Source: Symbiodinium natans
Taxonomy: Eukaryota; Sar; Dinophyceae; Suessiales; Symbiodiniaceae
DNA length: 64,000 nt
Reading direction: 5' to 3'
Assembly (NCBI GenBank): GCA_905221605.1
Contig: CAJNDS010002531.1
Location: 199,501 to 263,500, forward strand
Shown: piece by piece, positions 23,138-35,586 of the stretch
Layout: every line of letters starts with the position of its first letter
How positions within the stretch are numbered: position 1 is the stretch's first letter
Notes under the pieces: model-generated
Database searches by the model: none
What the model saw: only the letters and a program-made list of their open reading frames with translations
What the model was told of the DNA's origin: nothing
Position numbers and translations under genes: made by a program

Positions 23138-24472
23138 TCCTATCTCCCCCAAACGCAAACCTGCAGTCTTTACCTGATGGTCTCTTGCTGAACTTGAGCC
23201 ATCTCGTGGCTCCTGTGCCCAGCCGCTGGCCGCAGAAACCATGATTCTGCCCTATGTGGAAGCCACCGCCAAATACAGGATGCACGGTTTAGGGCTTAGG
23301 GCTTGGGGCTGAGGGCTTAGGGTTTAGAACCTTTCTCTCTTGGTGGAGACCTTGCAACCTGGAAAAATCATGATGTCCATCTGCCAGCTGAAGCCATAGC
23401 CATGGAAATGGTGCAAAGCCTCGTTCGCGTGGACGAGGCCCTGTGCCATATCCTTTAAGTTTTCCCACCTAACTTAAACCTTCAAACCTTACACCCCAAA
23501 ATAAGCCCTAAACCCTAAACCTACTTTCTCCAAACCTTAAAAGCCGTGTCCCGCAGCTCGCCTGAAGTAGCCGACTGGGACTCAAACAGACAGACCCCAA
23601 TGATGCCACGTGTTTTTTTTCCTCGTGTGGGCATAGGAGTTCAAGGCATACCTTAAAGGATTTTTAGGTAGCCTACAAAAAATACGTTTTGTGTTCTTGA
23701 GGCAGGTTTCAGTGATTCAAGACGGGTTGTAGCTTGTAGGGTTTGGATTCATGTGAGGCATTGAGGGAGGCACTTTCTTACATTGGCGAAGGGCCTGGGT
23801 AGCCCGGCCCCCGGAGTTGAAAGATTTGTCTAGTTTAGGGTCTAGGTTGGGCGTTTAGGGCTCTATTGTAGGGATAAGGGTTTAGGGAACATCTATACTC
23901 CCGAGAACAAGCGTATGGACCCTTTCGGAAGATCTCTCTTCAGTCTGCAGTGTTAAATCTCATGGCTCCAAGCATAGCTGCAGAGATCCTAGGCTCTGGA
24001 ACCTCTCTGTTCACCCCAACAGACCCAACTCTCAAACACGAACCTCCAAGCACCCTAAACCCAAAACCCCAAACCCTAAACCCTAAACCCTGAAGGAGCC
24101 AAAAGTCTTCGAAAATGCTCGGTAGGGAGCTTGTCGCTCACTAGGGGTTCCGGCGTGATTTGAAAGCCGAGCCCATCCTGAGGGGCCAAGAGAACCCTAA
24201 ACCCTAAACCCTAAACCCTAAACCCTAAACCCTAAACCCTCTTCATGTCGTGAGGGATGGGGGAACGCCTTGACAACGCAGCCCAACATCGCATCACATA
24301 GCTCTTGAGTACAGCTCCCCTGCACGAGACTTGGGGGCTTCATCCTGCATCCCTCTCAGGCTTGCCGGGGGCGGAAGTGCGCAAGCAGCGTGGCTTGACA
24401 GCCCTTTCGTGGGGGCCACAGGTCAGGTGCTTGTGCCATTGCTCGGCCGGCTCCGTTTGGTGCAGTCATCGT

Positions 24473-24811
24473 CTATGAATGCCACGTTATCGAGGTGGAT
24501 TTGTATACATCGCCCTCGAATATAAAGCTGAAATCCTTCGTGGTGAATGCATGATAAGCTTCTCCGTGTATCCAGAGGACATGCCGCATCATGCTGTTGC
24601 CAGGCCAAGACACCCTCAATGATTCAACTGTGCAATTGCGGGCCACATCTCTCGGAATGAAGAACTTCAGCTCATCAACGTCTTTCCTGAATTCATGGCA
24701 GGCTTCCCCCCCCCCCCCCCTTCTTCCCTGTACGTCCCTCCCCCGCTTTCCCTCGCACTCTGCCCTTCTTTTTTTGGTTCTCTGACGGCCCAGAAGCCTG
24801 CAGCTTGCCAT
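24473..24811 (-). CDS. Hypothetical minus-strand ORF (112 codons), possible pseudogene or exon
   Basis: The part downstream of the poly-C run (in coding direction, after about 24705) looks coding-like: FRKDVDELKFFIPRD and FEGDVYK. The + strand frame is less convincing. Near its end a second minus frame (24423-24608) stays open, so a frameshift or intron is possible. The N-terminal third is low-complexity (Arg/Gly from the poly-C tract) and unlikely to be real. It would be the only minus-strand gene in the window. Function unknown. Confidence 0.3.
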   Translation of the reverse strand: MASCRLLGRQRTKKRRAECEGKRGRDVQGRRGGGGEACHEFRKDVDELKFFIPRDVARNCTVESLRVSWPGNSMMRHVLWIHGEAYHAFTTKDFSFIFEGDVYKSTSITWHS

Positions 24812-25600
24812 GAAAATCAGTTTCGCGGCCCCGCAGCCGCTAGTTGAAGGAACGCCGGCACCGGCCTAGCGCAGTAGAAGCTCCGGTCCGGACAACGCGG
24901 AACGGGATGTGACAAACCGAGAAAGCGTCGCACAGTGCTGGGGCTAGTAGGAGTGCATGATTCTTGCAGTGATCTCATGAGAAATCTGTCCGCTCATCTC
25001 TGGTAGGTCGCGGTTGCCCAACTCTATGCTCGTTGTCTCTAGAAAAAGCGCCCACGCCCAGGAAACTGCCTCGACTGAGCATCCGAAGAAGCATGAGTGA
25101 CCCGCTTCACTGCCCACACCAATGTGTTTTTTGTTTTTTTGTGGGGCTTAGGCTAGGCTTCAGGGCTTAGAGGTTTCAGCGCTTTAGGGGTGTAGGGCGT
25201 TGGGGTTTAGAGGCTTATGGCATTCAGGTCTCTAGGGTGTACGGAGGTCGAGGGAATTCGCCACGCTCATTTCTGATCGGCGCTGTGAAAAAGAGGCGGC
25301 TCTCCTGCACTGGGGTTTAGGGTTTAGGATTTAGGGTTTAGGGTTTATAGGGTTTAGGGTTTAGGGTTGATAGGGTTTATGGGTTAGTGTTGAAGGTTTT
25401 CGGGTAACATGTGGATGGCGGCCCATCTTACAATCACACGTAAGCTCGATGGCTCATTTGGGCGTCGTCTTGGTGGTGCTTCGATGCGCGCCACATGACA
25501 CCTAAACCCTAAACCCGTATACACCCTAAACCCTAAACCCCAAACCCCAAACCCCAAACCCCAAACCCTAAACCCTAAACCCTAAACCGACATATGGCAG

Positions 25601-28079
25601 GCCCTCAGCTTTTTGATAGCCGGGTTCCCAGCTGATTTGGAGCCCGGGCGCCGCAAAAAGGTGAGCCAACTTTCGGAAACTGAAGACATGGCTGCTATAG
25701 GGGTCGAAATGAATACTAAGAGTCTCCCCTTAGGGTCCCTGTTTATACCTATCCTAAAATAAGACCCCAAACCCTCTTAAAATATTAAGGCACCTATGTT
25801 ACACAGAAATGTGGCCGGAGAGCTTTGGTTGCAGGGTCTAGGGTTCAGGTCTGAAGCTGTATAGGGCCGCGAGTTCGCAGACGTCGACCTCGTGTGTCTG
25901 GGAAGTGAGCAAGACAGACGACACAACCCTGAACCCTAAACCCTAAACCCTAAGCCCTACACCGTACCCTAAACCCTAAACCCTAAACCCTAAACCCTGA
26001 ACCCTGAACCCTGAACCCTAAACCCTAAGCCATGGAATGCTCGTTTGGCTCCCATCCAGCGTGTACTACAGTTGCATCCCTCGGGGCCCCAACCCGGGCG
26101 TCTTCTCCCAGAGGCGCCAGGGCCTCGTCTCTCGCATTTCCTGTACTTAAAGGACCTATATCCCCCTTGGGGCCTTGGGAATTATATTTAATAAGGTTCT
26201 AAGGGGAGTAAGAATATGATTTTTATTCAGGTTCTAAGGGGAGTATAGGGATGTTCATCATAGACTTAGTAGCTGAGTAGGGAACCTTGAACCTTTTGGG
26301 GGTATATATCATCCTACCATAATTGAGAGGTTAACCTTTTTCGGCCCAGACCACTCAGCAAGTAGGTAGACTCGGGGCGACGGTTTTCTACAGTCCTTTG
26401 AAGGTACAGACCGGCGAGAGTTAAGAGTTCACCTACCTAGGTTCTCAGAGGTCTTGAAAGACAACGCAGACGCCTTGTCAATCTCCGAGTCTCTGAGGCC
26501 CCAGGCCACGTAGCCGAATCCTTCCTTTGTGGTGCTTTACTGTAACTTTACATCTTTAGCCTTTTTGGGTTTATTGGGTTTCTTAAGAAGGCAGCCAAAA
26601 TTAAATTTATAGCTACCCTGCTAAGAGCAGCCAAGCTTCAACACGCTCGAAGCCCTTTGTTAAATTGCAAGCTTCGAAAGCGACTCCTCGAAGGCTGAGG
26701 CTGGAGACCTTTGAACTGCCTACGAAGTTGCGCAATCTGGGGGCCCCAAAACCCTAAACCCCAAACCCCAAACCCCAAACCCTAAACCCTAAACCCTAAA
26801 CCCTAAACCCCTAAAACGGAGAGGCTAGAGAATCTTGTAGGCACTAAATCGGGCCCTACACCCGCTTCCACGGCTTTGGGATGATTAGGGCATCTCGGAG
26901 GTGCTGGGGTCTTGATTTTCTACCTTCAGCCCTAAACCGTTTGCCCTAAACCCTAAACCCTAAACCCTAAACCCTAAACCCTAAACCCTAAACCCTAAAC
27001 CCTAAACCCTAAACCCTAAACCCGAAACCCTAAACCCTAAACCCTAAACCTACACCCTAAACCCTACACCCTAAACCCTAAACCCTAAACCCTAAACCCT
27101 AAACCCTAAACCCGAAACCCTAAGCCCTAAGCCCTAACCCTAAACCCTAAACCCTAAACCCTAAACCCTAAACCCTAAACCCTAAACCCTAAACTCAACC
27201 ACCTCTTTGCCGAGGTTCGTCAGGGGCCCACCATGGTCTCCAACTCGGCATTTGGCTGCGCTGAGTTGCGGGAATTAGAGGTGTTCACAGGATCAAGGGG
27301 TTTAGGGTTTAGGGTTTAGGGTTTAGGGTTTAGGGTTTAGGGTTTAGGGTTTAGGGTTTAGGGTTTAGGGAAAGGCACTAGGAGGGCATACGAGGGCCCA
27401 GGGCCCCAGACTATAGATACTAAACAGTCGTTTATGGTTTAAGTTTGAGGAACCTGTCACCAAGGACCCGTTGACTTTCTTAGGATTTCGTAGGATTTTT
27501 TGGGCTTTGGGGCGCGTGTGGAGATACATGGGCCTCAGAGTGGCTTCCATATAGCCTCTTTGGCATGTGAGCAGGGTTTATGGTTTAGGGATAGAATCTT
27601 GTGCACGCGCGCATGGACCCTGTTGAGTTGGGAAGGCATGCAAATGTAAATCACATTCTTCGTGCAAGCAGATCGCTAGGAAGGAGGTGGGAGTGTTCGC
27701 GGAAGGGTTGCACATGCTCTGGCCACAGCCAATGACGATTGTACACAAACCCTAAACCCTAAACCCTAAACCCTAAAACGGCCATGATGTACGCCCCAAG
27801 AAGAAGCCTGCTGAATTGAGGCATACCACTCGTAGCAGCGGGATGAAGCCTTGGTTCTACCTGTTGAGACGGTTGCTTAGGGTTTAGGGTTTAGGATTTA
27901 GGAGGGTTTAGGGTTTAGGGTTTAGGGTTTAGGGTTTAGGGTTTAGGGTTTAGGGTTTAGGGGGCGCAAGAACCATGGCCCATGGTTTGTTGCAGGTACA
28001 GTGGCGTCAGCAGCTTTACCCTCCAACAAGTCTCCACAGATTTTCCACGCCCTGTGCATGCTTAAGCCATCCGCTCTGA
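25601..28079 (+). CDS. Unassigned multi-exon gene, 3' portion
   Basis: Four islands, all phase 0 at both ends: 25601-25660 (ALSFLIAGFPADLEPGRRKK, then GTGAGC donor), 27215-27280 (GPTMVSNSAFGCAELRELE, then GT), 27672-27740 (EVGVFAEGLHMLWPQP, then GT) and 27996-28079 (QWRQQLYPPTSLH, ending TGA). Matching phases and clean AG acceptors support one gene, but no homologous family was recognised to confirm order or frame. An alternative frame in the last exon stays open longer. An extra exon near 26.04-26.15 kb is possible. Introns hold arrays of up to 250 bp and elements G and H. Confidence 0.35.
26156..26248. mobile_element. Family G inverted-repeat element
   Basis: Starts CTATATCCCCCTTGG and ends CTAAGGGGAGTATAG. 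The GGTTCTAAGGGGAGTA block is present twice, as at 31664-31782. Confidence 0.6.
26521..26637. mobile_element. Family H element (uninterrupted copy)
   Basis: CTTTGTGGTGCTTTACTGTA through TAGCTACCCTGCTAAG is collinear with 39301-39720, where a family I element interrupts it. Confidence 0.6.
26939..27195 (-). repeat. Longest CCCTAAA array block
   Basis: About 35 heptamers with scattered CCCGAAA, CCCTACA and CCCTAAG variants. Confidence 0.9.
27298..27369 (+). repeat. Interstitial TTTAGGG array
   Basis: Ten perfect heptamers, 100 bp from the opposite-orientation array ending at 27195; the exon at 27215-27280 sits between them. Confidence 0.9.
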
Positions 28080-29579
28080 CTGAGGTCAAGAAGTTCCGCA
28101 AGCGGGAGAACAGAAAGCCCGCACGCCAGCACTGGTTTAGGATGCACTGTCAGGACTGTTCGCGTTGCGACAAAAAGTTCTGATGCCATCCATGGAAATC
28201 CTGAGCTGCTCCACTCAACTCCCAACGACTTCGGCACCTAAACCCTGCACCCTACACCCTAAACCCTCATCCCTAAACCCGAAATGCCACAAGCCTTTCG
28301 GCCTCAAGCTGGTCAAGGCTTGCCATCGTGCAGGCGGAGAAGATCAAGAAAAGGCGGCTTGCTTCTTCATGTTCGAGATTCGGATGCTTGCCAGGAGGTC
28401 AGAGCATGTTCGACATTCATGGAGTTCCACTGTCTCACCACAGGGGTGCCACAGAAAAGGCAGTTTAGGGCTCATGAAAAATGCGCAAAGATGGAAGTGG
28501 AGGATCTACAATGCCAGTCAGCGATGGGATGCGCAGCTTGTAGCTTGTAGCGTTCACAAACCCTTAACTCAAAGTCCTGAACCATAAGTGCTAAGCCTAA
28601 ACCCTAAACCCTAAGTCAAGAAAGGCGTTTGCTCTGTGAGGTGTTGTTCCCTCAGGCATTCCCGCCGGATAAACACCAATGAACTCCGAACGGCCCCAAA
28701 CCCCAAAACCCTAAACCCTAAACCCCAAACCCCAAATCCTCAACCTAAGTCCGAAACCCTGCATTCCGGGACTATCAGACCGGTGGTGTGATGCGCATGT
28801 CACCTGATGACCGTAGGCAAGCGGTCTTTACATGTTCAAGCTTCGGAGCTCAAGAACTGAGAAGCTGAAAATGGGTACACCTTTACACCTTTTTGGGATC
28901 ATAGAAATCCCCTGTAGAACTGAAAGTGTGGTTTAGGGTTTAGGGTTTCGGGTTTAGGGTTTAGGGTTTAGGGTTTAGGGGTTATGAACTCAGCAACTCA
29001 AGGGAATGGCCATCCAATGCGCCTCCTACCTCTGCGTAAGCCTGGCACATCGAACCTCCTGCACATACTGGGGCCCAGAGAACTTATTCCCTTTTGTTAG
29101 AGGTTGGGTTGCCCCTATTGGACCAAAAAGGTCACCCTTTTTAATTGCTAGGCTACTCTTGAGTCTAGCAACCCTAAACCCTGAACCCTAAACCCTAAAC
29201 CCTGCATTGAGGGGATAAGGGCAGCATGTTATCTGTTTCAGGCTGCGAGACAAGCGCGAGGAGCATGGCTTGAAAACTCCCTCGGTGGGCGGCTGAGTGG
29301 AACCTTGTGCGTCGACAGAGGCAGCTGAGGCATTGTGAGGTGCAGCCCTAAACCCTAAACCCTAAACGAGGTGTTGAAGTCGACTTAACAGGTGATCTTT
29401 GCGACCTGTAAGGCAACAGAGATTGTCTTCTCCTGCTCCCCTCTAAGCTGACAGCCTCAGCTTGCCTCCTTCTCCTCACGCTCATGATGCATAACGCTAC
29501 GCATCACAGTTGAATCTCCGATATCTTCGTAGACCCTCCCAGCGTATCGCGCAGCCGCGGATTGAGGAGCCGACTGGAC
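28080..29579. other. Mixed unique and repeat DNA, no assigned gene
   Basis: Holds degenerate telomere-type tracts, family B (28875-28930) and a diverged family E relative (29071-29170). Open frames at 28165-28587 show no clear conserved signal. Confidence 0.4.
28875..28930. mobile_element. Family B short inverted-repeat element
   Basis: Reverse complement of the copy at 16081-16134 (GTACACCTTTACACCTTTTT ... TAGAACTGAAAGTGTG). TTTAGGG repeats start directly after it. Confidence 0.5.
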
Positions 29580-32500
29580 ATGGAGTGCTGCTCGATTGTG
29601 TTAACCCGCTCGTGTGCCCAGGCCGGGCAGAGCTTCGCGCACATTAAGAACAAGCTGCGCGCTCGGGAGTGGGGTTGCCTGCTGCACGCTGCTCCTAGCG
29701 TGCGCAGCAACATTCGTAATCAGCTGATTTTGTGCCAGATCCTTTGCTAACCGGCTTCAGTGTCTGCGCCCGGATTGCGAAGCCTGCATCTCCAAATAAG
29801 GCAGAAGCGCTCTCAGATGGTGTCGCTGATGAGACAGGACACAGCATGTCACAATGTCAACAGTTGTTCCTCTAGACACAAACTCCCCAAAGCACCTAAT
29901 CATGTACTTGTGCATGCCGAGACCCTCACGCCTTTGAGAACCCAAAACCTGCAACCTCGGATGACGGCCAGAGTGCAACTTTGCCTAGGGTTTAGCTCTT
30001 TGTCTCCTGAAATAACAGCGGTACTTGGAGGTTCATGGGTGGTCATAAGTACAGGGTTATAAGTATGGTAACTATACTGATCACCCTATTTTGGGTACTT
30101 ACGACCCTAGTTATTATAGCTACTCATGAACCTCCACAGTATAGCTAGCATAGCTGCTGCAGGACAAGAAGAAGCAGAAGGCTAAGGCTCAATGTGGAGG
30201 GGGGGGGGGGGTTGGGGGGATGAGCGGGGGGAGATCGTTTGAGTTGCCTGCTGCCTGTCGCGTTCCGTTGCTGCGCAAGCTGCCATCCGACGATCAATGC
30301 ACCTGCAAGTTCTACAGGAACCCCCGTCGCCATAAAGTGTAGATCCCCTCGCCCCAGCAACCCCAAACCTTAAACCCTAAACCTTGAACCCTAAACCCTA
30401 GGCCCCTCAACCCTAAACCCCAAAACCCCGAACCGGCTGGGCCGATGACAACCTGTCACCTCTGTCACCTGGCGTCTCAGGTGCGGCGCGCGCGCAAGGA
30501 AGCCGAAGCGAGAGGAGAGGAGGCCGCGGGTCTCGGCGAGTCCCGAAGCCCTGTACTTGTGGGGAAATCAGGCACTCGTTGAGCGTGTGCCACTCGAGTT
30601 TTGAGTGTTCGTCCGAGTGCTGCGGCGCACGAGTGATCACTGATGCTTTGGGGTAAACTGATGGAGTGTAGGTATGGGGATCATCTTAGATTTTGGGGAA
30701 CTTACAGTTTACAGCTTAGAAGTTACGGCTGAACAAGGATGATCTAGCAGCTCATATCCGTAAACCTAGCATCGAAACCTTGATGTGCTTGTGGGATAAC
30801 TCTTCGTCAAGTCCCCACCCCGTGCAGAACCCTAGAAGAACCTAATCAGCTTAGTGGCTCCTTACTGAGGCTTAGGGTTTAGGGTTTGGGGTTTAGGGTT
30901 TAGGGTTTAGGGTTTAGGGCTTAGGGTTTAGGGTTTAGGGTTCCCGAGCCAGGTCCAGCGGCAGGAGCCCAGAAGCATCGACAAGATGCGAGAGCGGGGC
31001 CCTCGCAACACTCCCCCCCTGATTCTCCTAGGTAGTATAAGGGGGACCCTTCAAAGGGAACCCTTCTTAAACCTCTTCTGGCTCTCTTAAAATCCCCAAG
31101 AGTCCCCCTAATCCCATCCCCCTGATTCTGCCGTGCAGCAAATGGTGGGGATGCAGATTTATGAGCCCCAAAAAAAGCAAAGGCTGGGATTTTTTCCCCC
31201 TCATACTAACAGTCCTTAATAGGGATTCTAGTGCCCCCTAGTTTATAGTCCCGATTAAGGACTTTTAGTATAAGGGGGAACATCCCAACCCAAAGGCGTA
31301 TAAACCATGAGGTGGCCATCTTACGATCGCCCATATCGCCCATACCCTAAACCCTAAACCCTAAACCCTAAACCCTAAACCCTACACCCTACACCCTACA
31401 CCCTACACCCTACACCCTACACCCTACACCCTACACCCTACACCCTACACCCTACACCCTAACCCTGAGGGTTTAGGGTCTAGGGTTTAAGGTTTAGGGT
31501 TTAGGGTTTGGGGTTTAGGGCTACACAGACTCCCCGAGCCCAGATCCCCCTGATTCCCAGAAGCCCCAAAGCCGTAAAATCGCTTTTGTCGGCCTACTGC
31601 TTCGCAAACACAAGAGATGCCCTGACCCAAAGATGCTGGAGAATGTCTCATTGCAAACCTATAGCTATATCCCCCTTGGGAATTATTTTATTTTTGTTCA
31701 AATAAAACCCAAGAGGATAGTAAACATACTATTTGTTTATTATGGTTCTAAGGGGAGTATTAAGGTTCTAAGGGGAGTATAGATAGATCTCGGCCTTTTG
31801 AAACTGTGAATGCCTGAGCTCTTGAAGGTGCGCAACCCTGGGTAAAGAAGCCGTCCCAAACTAAGAATCGCAATTTCTAGGATATGCCGGGGTGGGCTTT
31901 CGAAGTTCTGTTGGGTACAAAACTAGGATGCCCTGTACTACCCTTATTCCCTTTTCGGGGGGTTTAGGTTCCCTTATAAACCCCTTTAAGCAAAAAAGGA
32001 CACCCTTTTTTCATCCTAGGATACTGGGCAACCTAGAAAAAGGGGGCTGAAAGTGCCCGAAAGGCCAGACGAGACCATCGTCCCCGCAGACGATAGCGAG
32101 GCGCAGGGCCTTGTGAAGAGCAACCTGTGAGCCACATGCCGCCCCAAATCCTACAAATCCGTTGTATCTGTTTATTGATATTCTGACTAGTTTTTTTGCC
32201 ATGATTCTGCATTAACACCTGGCATTCGTCATCATTCAAATATTTTCCTGCATGTTACGCAGTGATTTGTTCAATAACATTGTATACTTCATTTATTTGT
32301 ACTTTTTGTTATGGTATTATAGCATAATCAAAAAAGTTGACACTAGCCAATACAATATCTTTGGGGCAATTTCTTATAATAGCATATATTAGTCAAATCA
32401 TTCTTTTAAAGTGCACTTCAAAATAATCGATCTATACTCCATTCTTCATTTGCAAATATTGACAAATATTGATCTGAGGCCGAAACCCTGAAGCTAGAAG

Positions 32501-35500
32501 ATCGAGTGTTTTTGTCACGCCCAAACATGTTTCAACCGCTTTGAGTTTATGGAGGGTTTTGAGTGGTTTAGGGCTTAGGGCTTAAAGGGCCTTAAGGGCT
32601 TGGGGGGTTTAGGGTGTGGGATGAAGGGCTTGGGTCGTGGCAGGTTGGGGGCCTTTTCGCCATGACAGCGTTGCATTTGAGAGAAGGCTACACAGGGGGC
32701 GGGGGTGGGGGGGGGGGGTTTATCGAAATCATACGCCCTTTTTTGGCGCCATATATGATGAAACAACGACACCTTTCTCCCAAGAGTTGCGGAATGGATG
32801 TTGGCGCCAGCAAAGGCCCCTAAACACCAGACCAGTTTTATCCAGGGCGACTTGAGGGTGGGTAGTGGCCCTCGGCTTGGCCGTTGCAACTGTGAACTGG
32901 CCTCTAGGGGCTTGCTGCATATGCACAACTCCAGCCATTCGCCACGACAATGTCCGATGCAACCTCCTCCTGAGACTTGAGGGAGTTTGGGACTTGGGTT
33001 TTTTCGGGCTACTATGTACTAGGGTTGGGGTGTTGTGCTGTTTTCCGCCGTCGCCTTGCAGGTGGAAGAGGATGAAGCCATGGATGAGTTTGAGACACTT
33101 GCCCGCAGCTAACTGGAACCAAGCAAGACCTGATTCTTTAAACCCCAGCCTCAAGTCCCCATTCCTAGCCGAGTAGAGACACCCCCGCCGTTTGGCCCTA
33201 AATCAACTAGCCCTGGGCGGATGCGTTGTGTTTTGCATACATACATCAAGCACCCCAAACCCCACATTACATAGGGGGGTCGGAATAATTGCGAATAATA
33301 TTCCCTTATGGCCCCTTTACAATTATGCTACATACCCCCCCCCCCCCCCCAAAAAAAAAAAATCTAACTGTTCAGTCTCCTACATTAAGCTCCTGCTTCA
33401 CCCTACACCCTAAATCCTAAGCCCTAAACCCTAAAACCCTAAAACCCTAAAACCCTAAAACCCTAAAACCCTAAAACCCTAAAACCCTAAAACCCTAAAA
33501 CCCTAAAACCCTAAAACCCTAAAACCCTAAAACCCTAAAACCCTAAAACCCTAAACCCTACCCCTCCTCTTCACACCCCGATGCCCATCGAGACCCAGGA
33601 AATACTTCCAAGGTGGCAAGAAGCCGCCGTGGCCCGAGCAGCCGACATGGGGGGGGGGGGGGGGGGGTTTCCGAACATAGGGGTTGTTTTTTGTTTTTAA
33701 GGTTTAGGGTTTAGGGTTTAGGGTATATGGTCTAGGGTTTATAAGGTTTAGGGTTTCAGGGTTGTTTAGGGTTTAGTTTAGGGTTTAGGGTTTAGGGGGT
33801 TTAGGGTTTAGGGTTTTTAGGGTTTTTAGGGCTTAGGGTTTAAGGGTTAGGGTTTGGGGTTTAGGGTTTAGGGTTTAGGGTTTAGGGTTTAGGGTTTAGG
33901 GTTTAGGGTTTAGGGTTTAGGGTTTAGGGTTTAGGGTTTAGGGTTTAGGCGCATATTTCCGAAAACAGGGGGTACCCTTTTGGGGGATTTTGGGGTAGAA
34001 CAAAGGGGTACCCCGATTTTGGGAAACACCCGCATGGGTGTCTTCCTATAGTTACACGTTTTTAAGTTTTGGGGGTTTTTGTGAGCACAATCTGTAACGA
34101 TGGTGGTCTGTACACGGTTTCAGGTTTGGGGCATCTTGTGGACAAAGTCTTCCACGGAGGTTTCGTGTCGGGCTTCTATATGTTCATGCTATGGCTTCGG
34201 GGTTCGGAGGTTTGGGGTTTATAGTTGGGTCTTGGGATCTTTAGGAGGTTTGGGCGCGAAAACAAACTTCTATGAACATGCCTGGGTTGAGGGCAAGGGT
34301 CTATAGGGTTTATAGGGCTTAGGATTTAGGATTTCGGGCTAAAGTTTGCGGTGATACCCGAACGGAGGCATGCAGAAGTACCCATTGACGTGTATGCCCT
34401 AAACCTGAAAGGTGTTCCATTACAGGGTTCTTAAGGGAGGGGGGTTTGAAGGGGGGGCATGTACCTAGGGAACCTCAGGGACGCTTTGGGAGCCGAGTGG
34501 GGGGGGGGGATTAGGGAACCTTCCCTCCCTTAAGAAGCCCGAGAATGACAGCTGTTTCCAGGAAGATCCTGGTGACGACGCAGCAGAAGCCCTCAAGGAA
34601 GTGCTTCGACTTCCTCAAGGACCCGGTCGCCAGAATTCTTGGAGACGTTCTGGGGGGTTTAGGGTTTAGGGTTTAGGGTTTAGGGTTTAGGGTTTAGGGT
34701 TTAGGGTTTAGGGTTTTGGAAGAATCGTAGACCGTCTTAGACCCGCAGAAAGGGCACTCTACCGAAGTCCATACCATTCTCCCTTTTAAGTGATAAGAAC
34801 CATCAACCCTGAACCTACTCAGGAATCCCTATAATGTTCTATGAACCCTAAGCCCATTGAGGTTTCATTGGTCCTCGAGGTAGTGAAGCAGGGCTTGCTT
34901 GAGATTCAGGCCCGCGCCTTTCCAAATAGCGGCGCAAATAGCGGCGGGGGTAGTGCAGGGGCCTTAATGATTAGAATAGGTTTTTTTTGTTGGGGGGGGG
35001 GGGTTATTATTGTATAATATTGTATACATATAGTTAGAGTAAGTAGTATCCATAAGGGAATACTATTAGTAATTCCTCTGATCCCTAAACGAGATGCCCA
35101 TGGCCGGGGGGGCGTGGTGTTTCTCTCGTCGCAGCCTCGAATTAGAGGCGCGCTGTGAGTCCTGCCTGTATCTTCATGGCGCTTCTCCCTAAACCCTAAA
35201 CCCTAAACCCAAGATCCGTGCCCAAGAAGCTGAGAGCCAGCAGTCGGGCCTATAATGGGCCGTATCTCAGCAAACAAGAGCCTGTACTCTCTGAATATCA
35301 ACACCCTAAACCCTAAAACCTAAACCCTACACCCTAAACCCTAAACCCAGCAGGCGGGGGCTGGTGTGCACGGTTTCAAGCTCAGGGTTGCTCTCAAATC
35401 TTGAGCCCTAGCGCCGTGGTTTAGGGTTTAGGGTTTAGGGTTTAGGGTTTAGGGTAACTGGGGTGGCCTGTTTCGAGCAAGGTTTCGCCGTTAAAGGGCA

Positions 35501-35547
35501 ACCTAATTGGGGCTCAGGGTGCAGAGGGGCTTAGGGAGCATGGGGCC

Positions 35548-35586
<39 letters not shown>

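Larger units (their letters stand above)
22013..25600. other. Repeat-rich region, no assigned gene
   Basis: Contains TTTAGGG tracts, a period-17 block near 22075-22130 (GGGTTTAGGGTTATAA units), one family C and one family D element, and AT-balanced unique DNA at 24.3-25.3 kb. Coding-like islands in + orientation at about 22925-23035, 23231-23285 and 23370-23459 could not be assigned. Confidence 0.4.
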
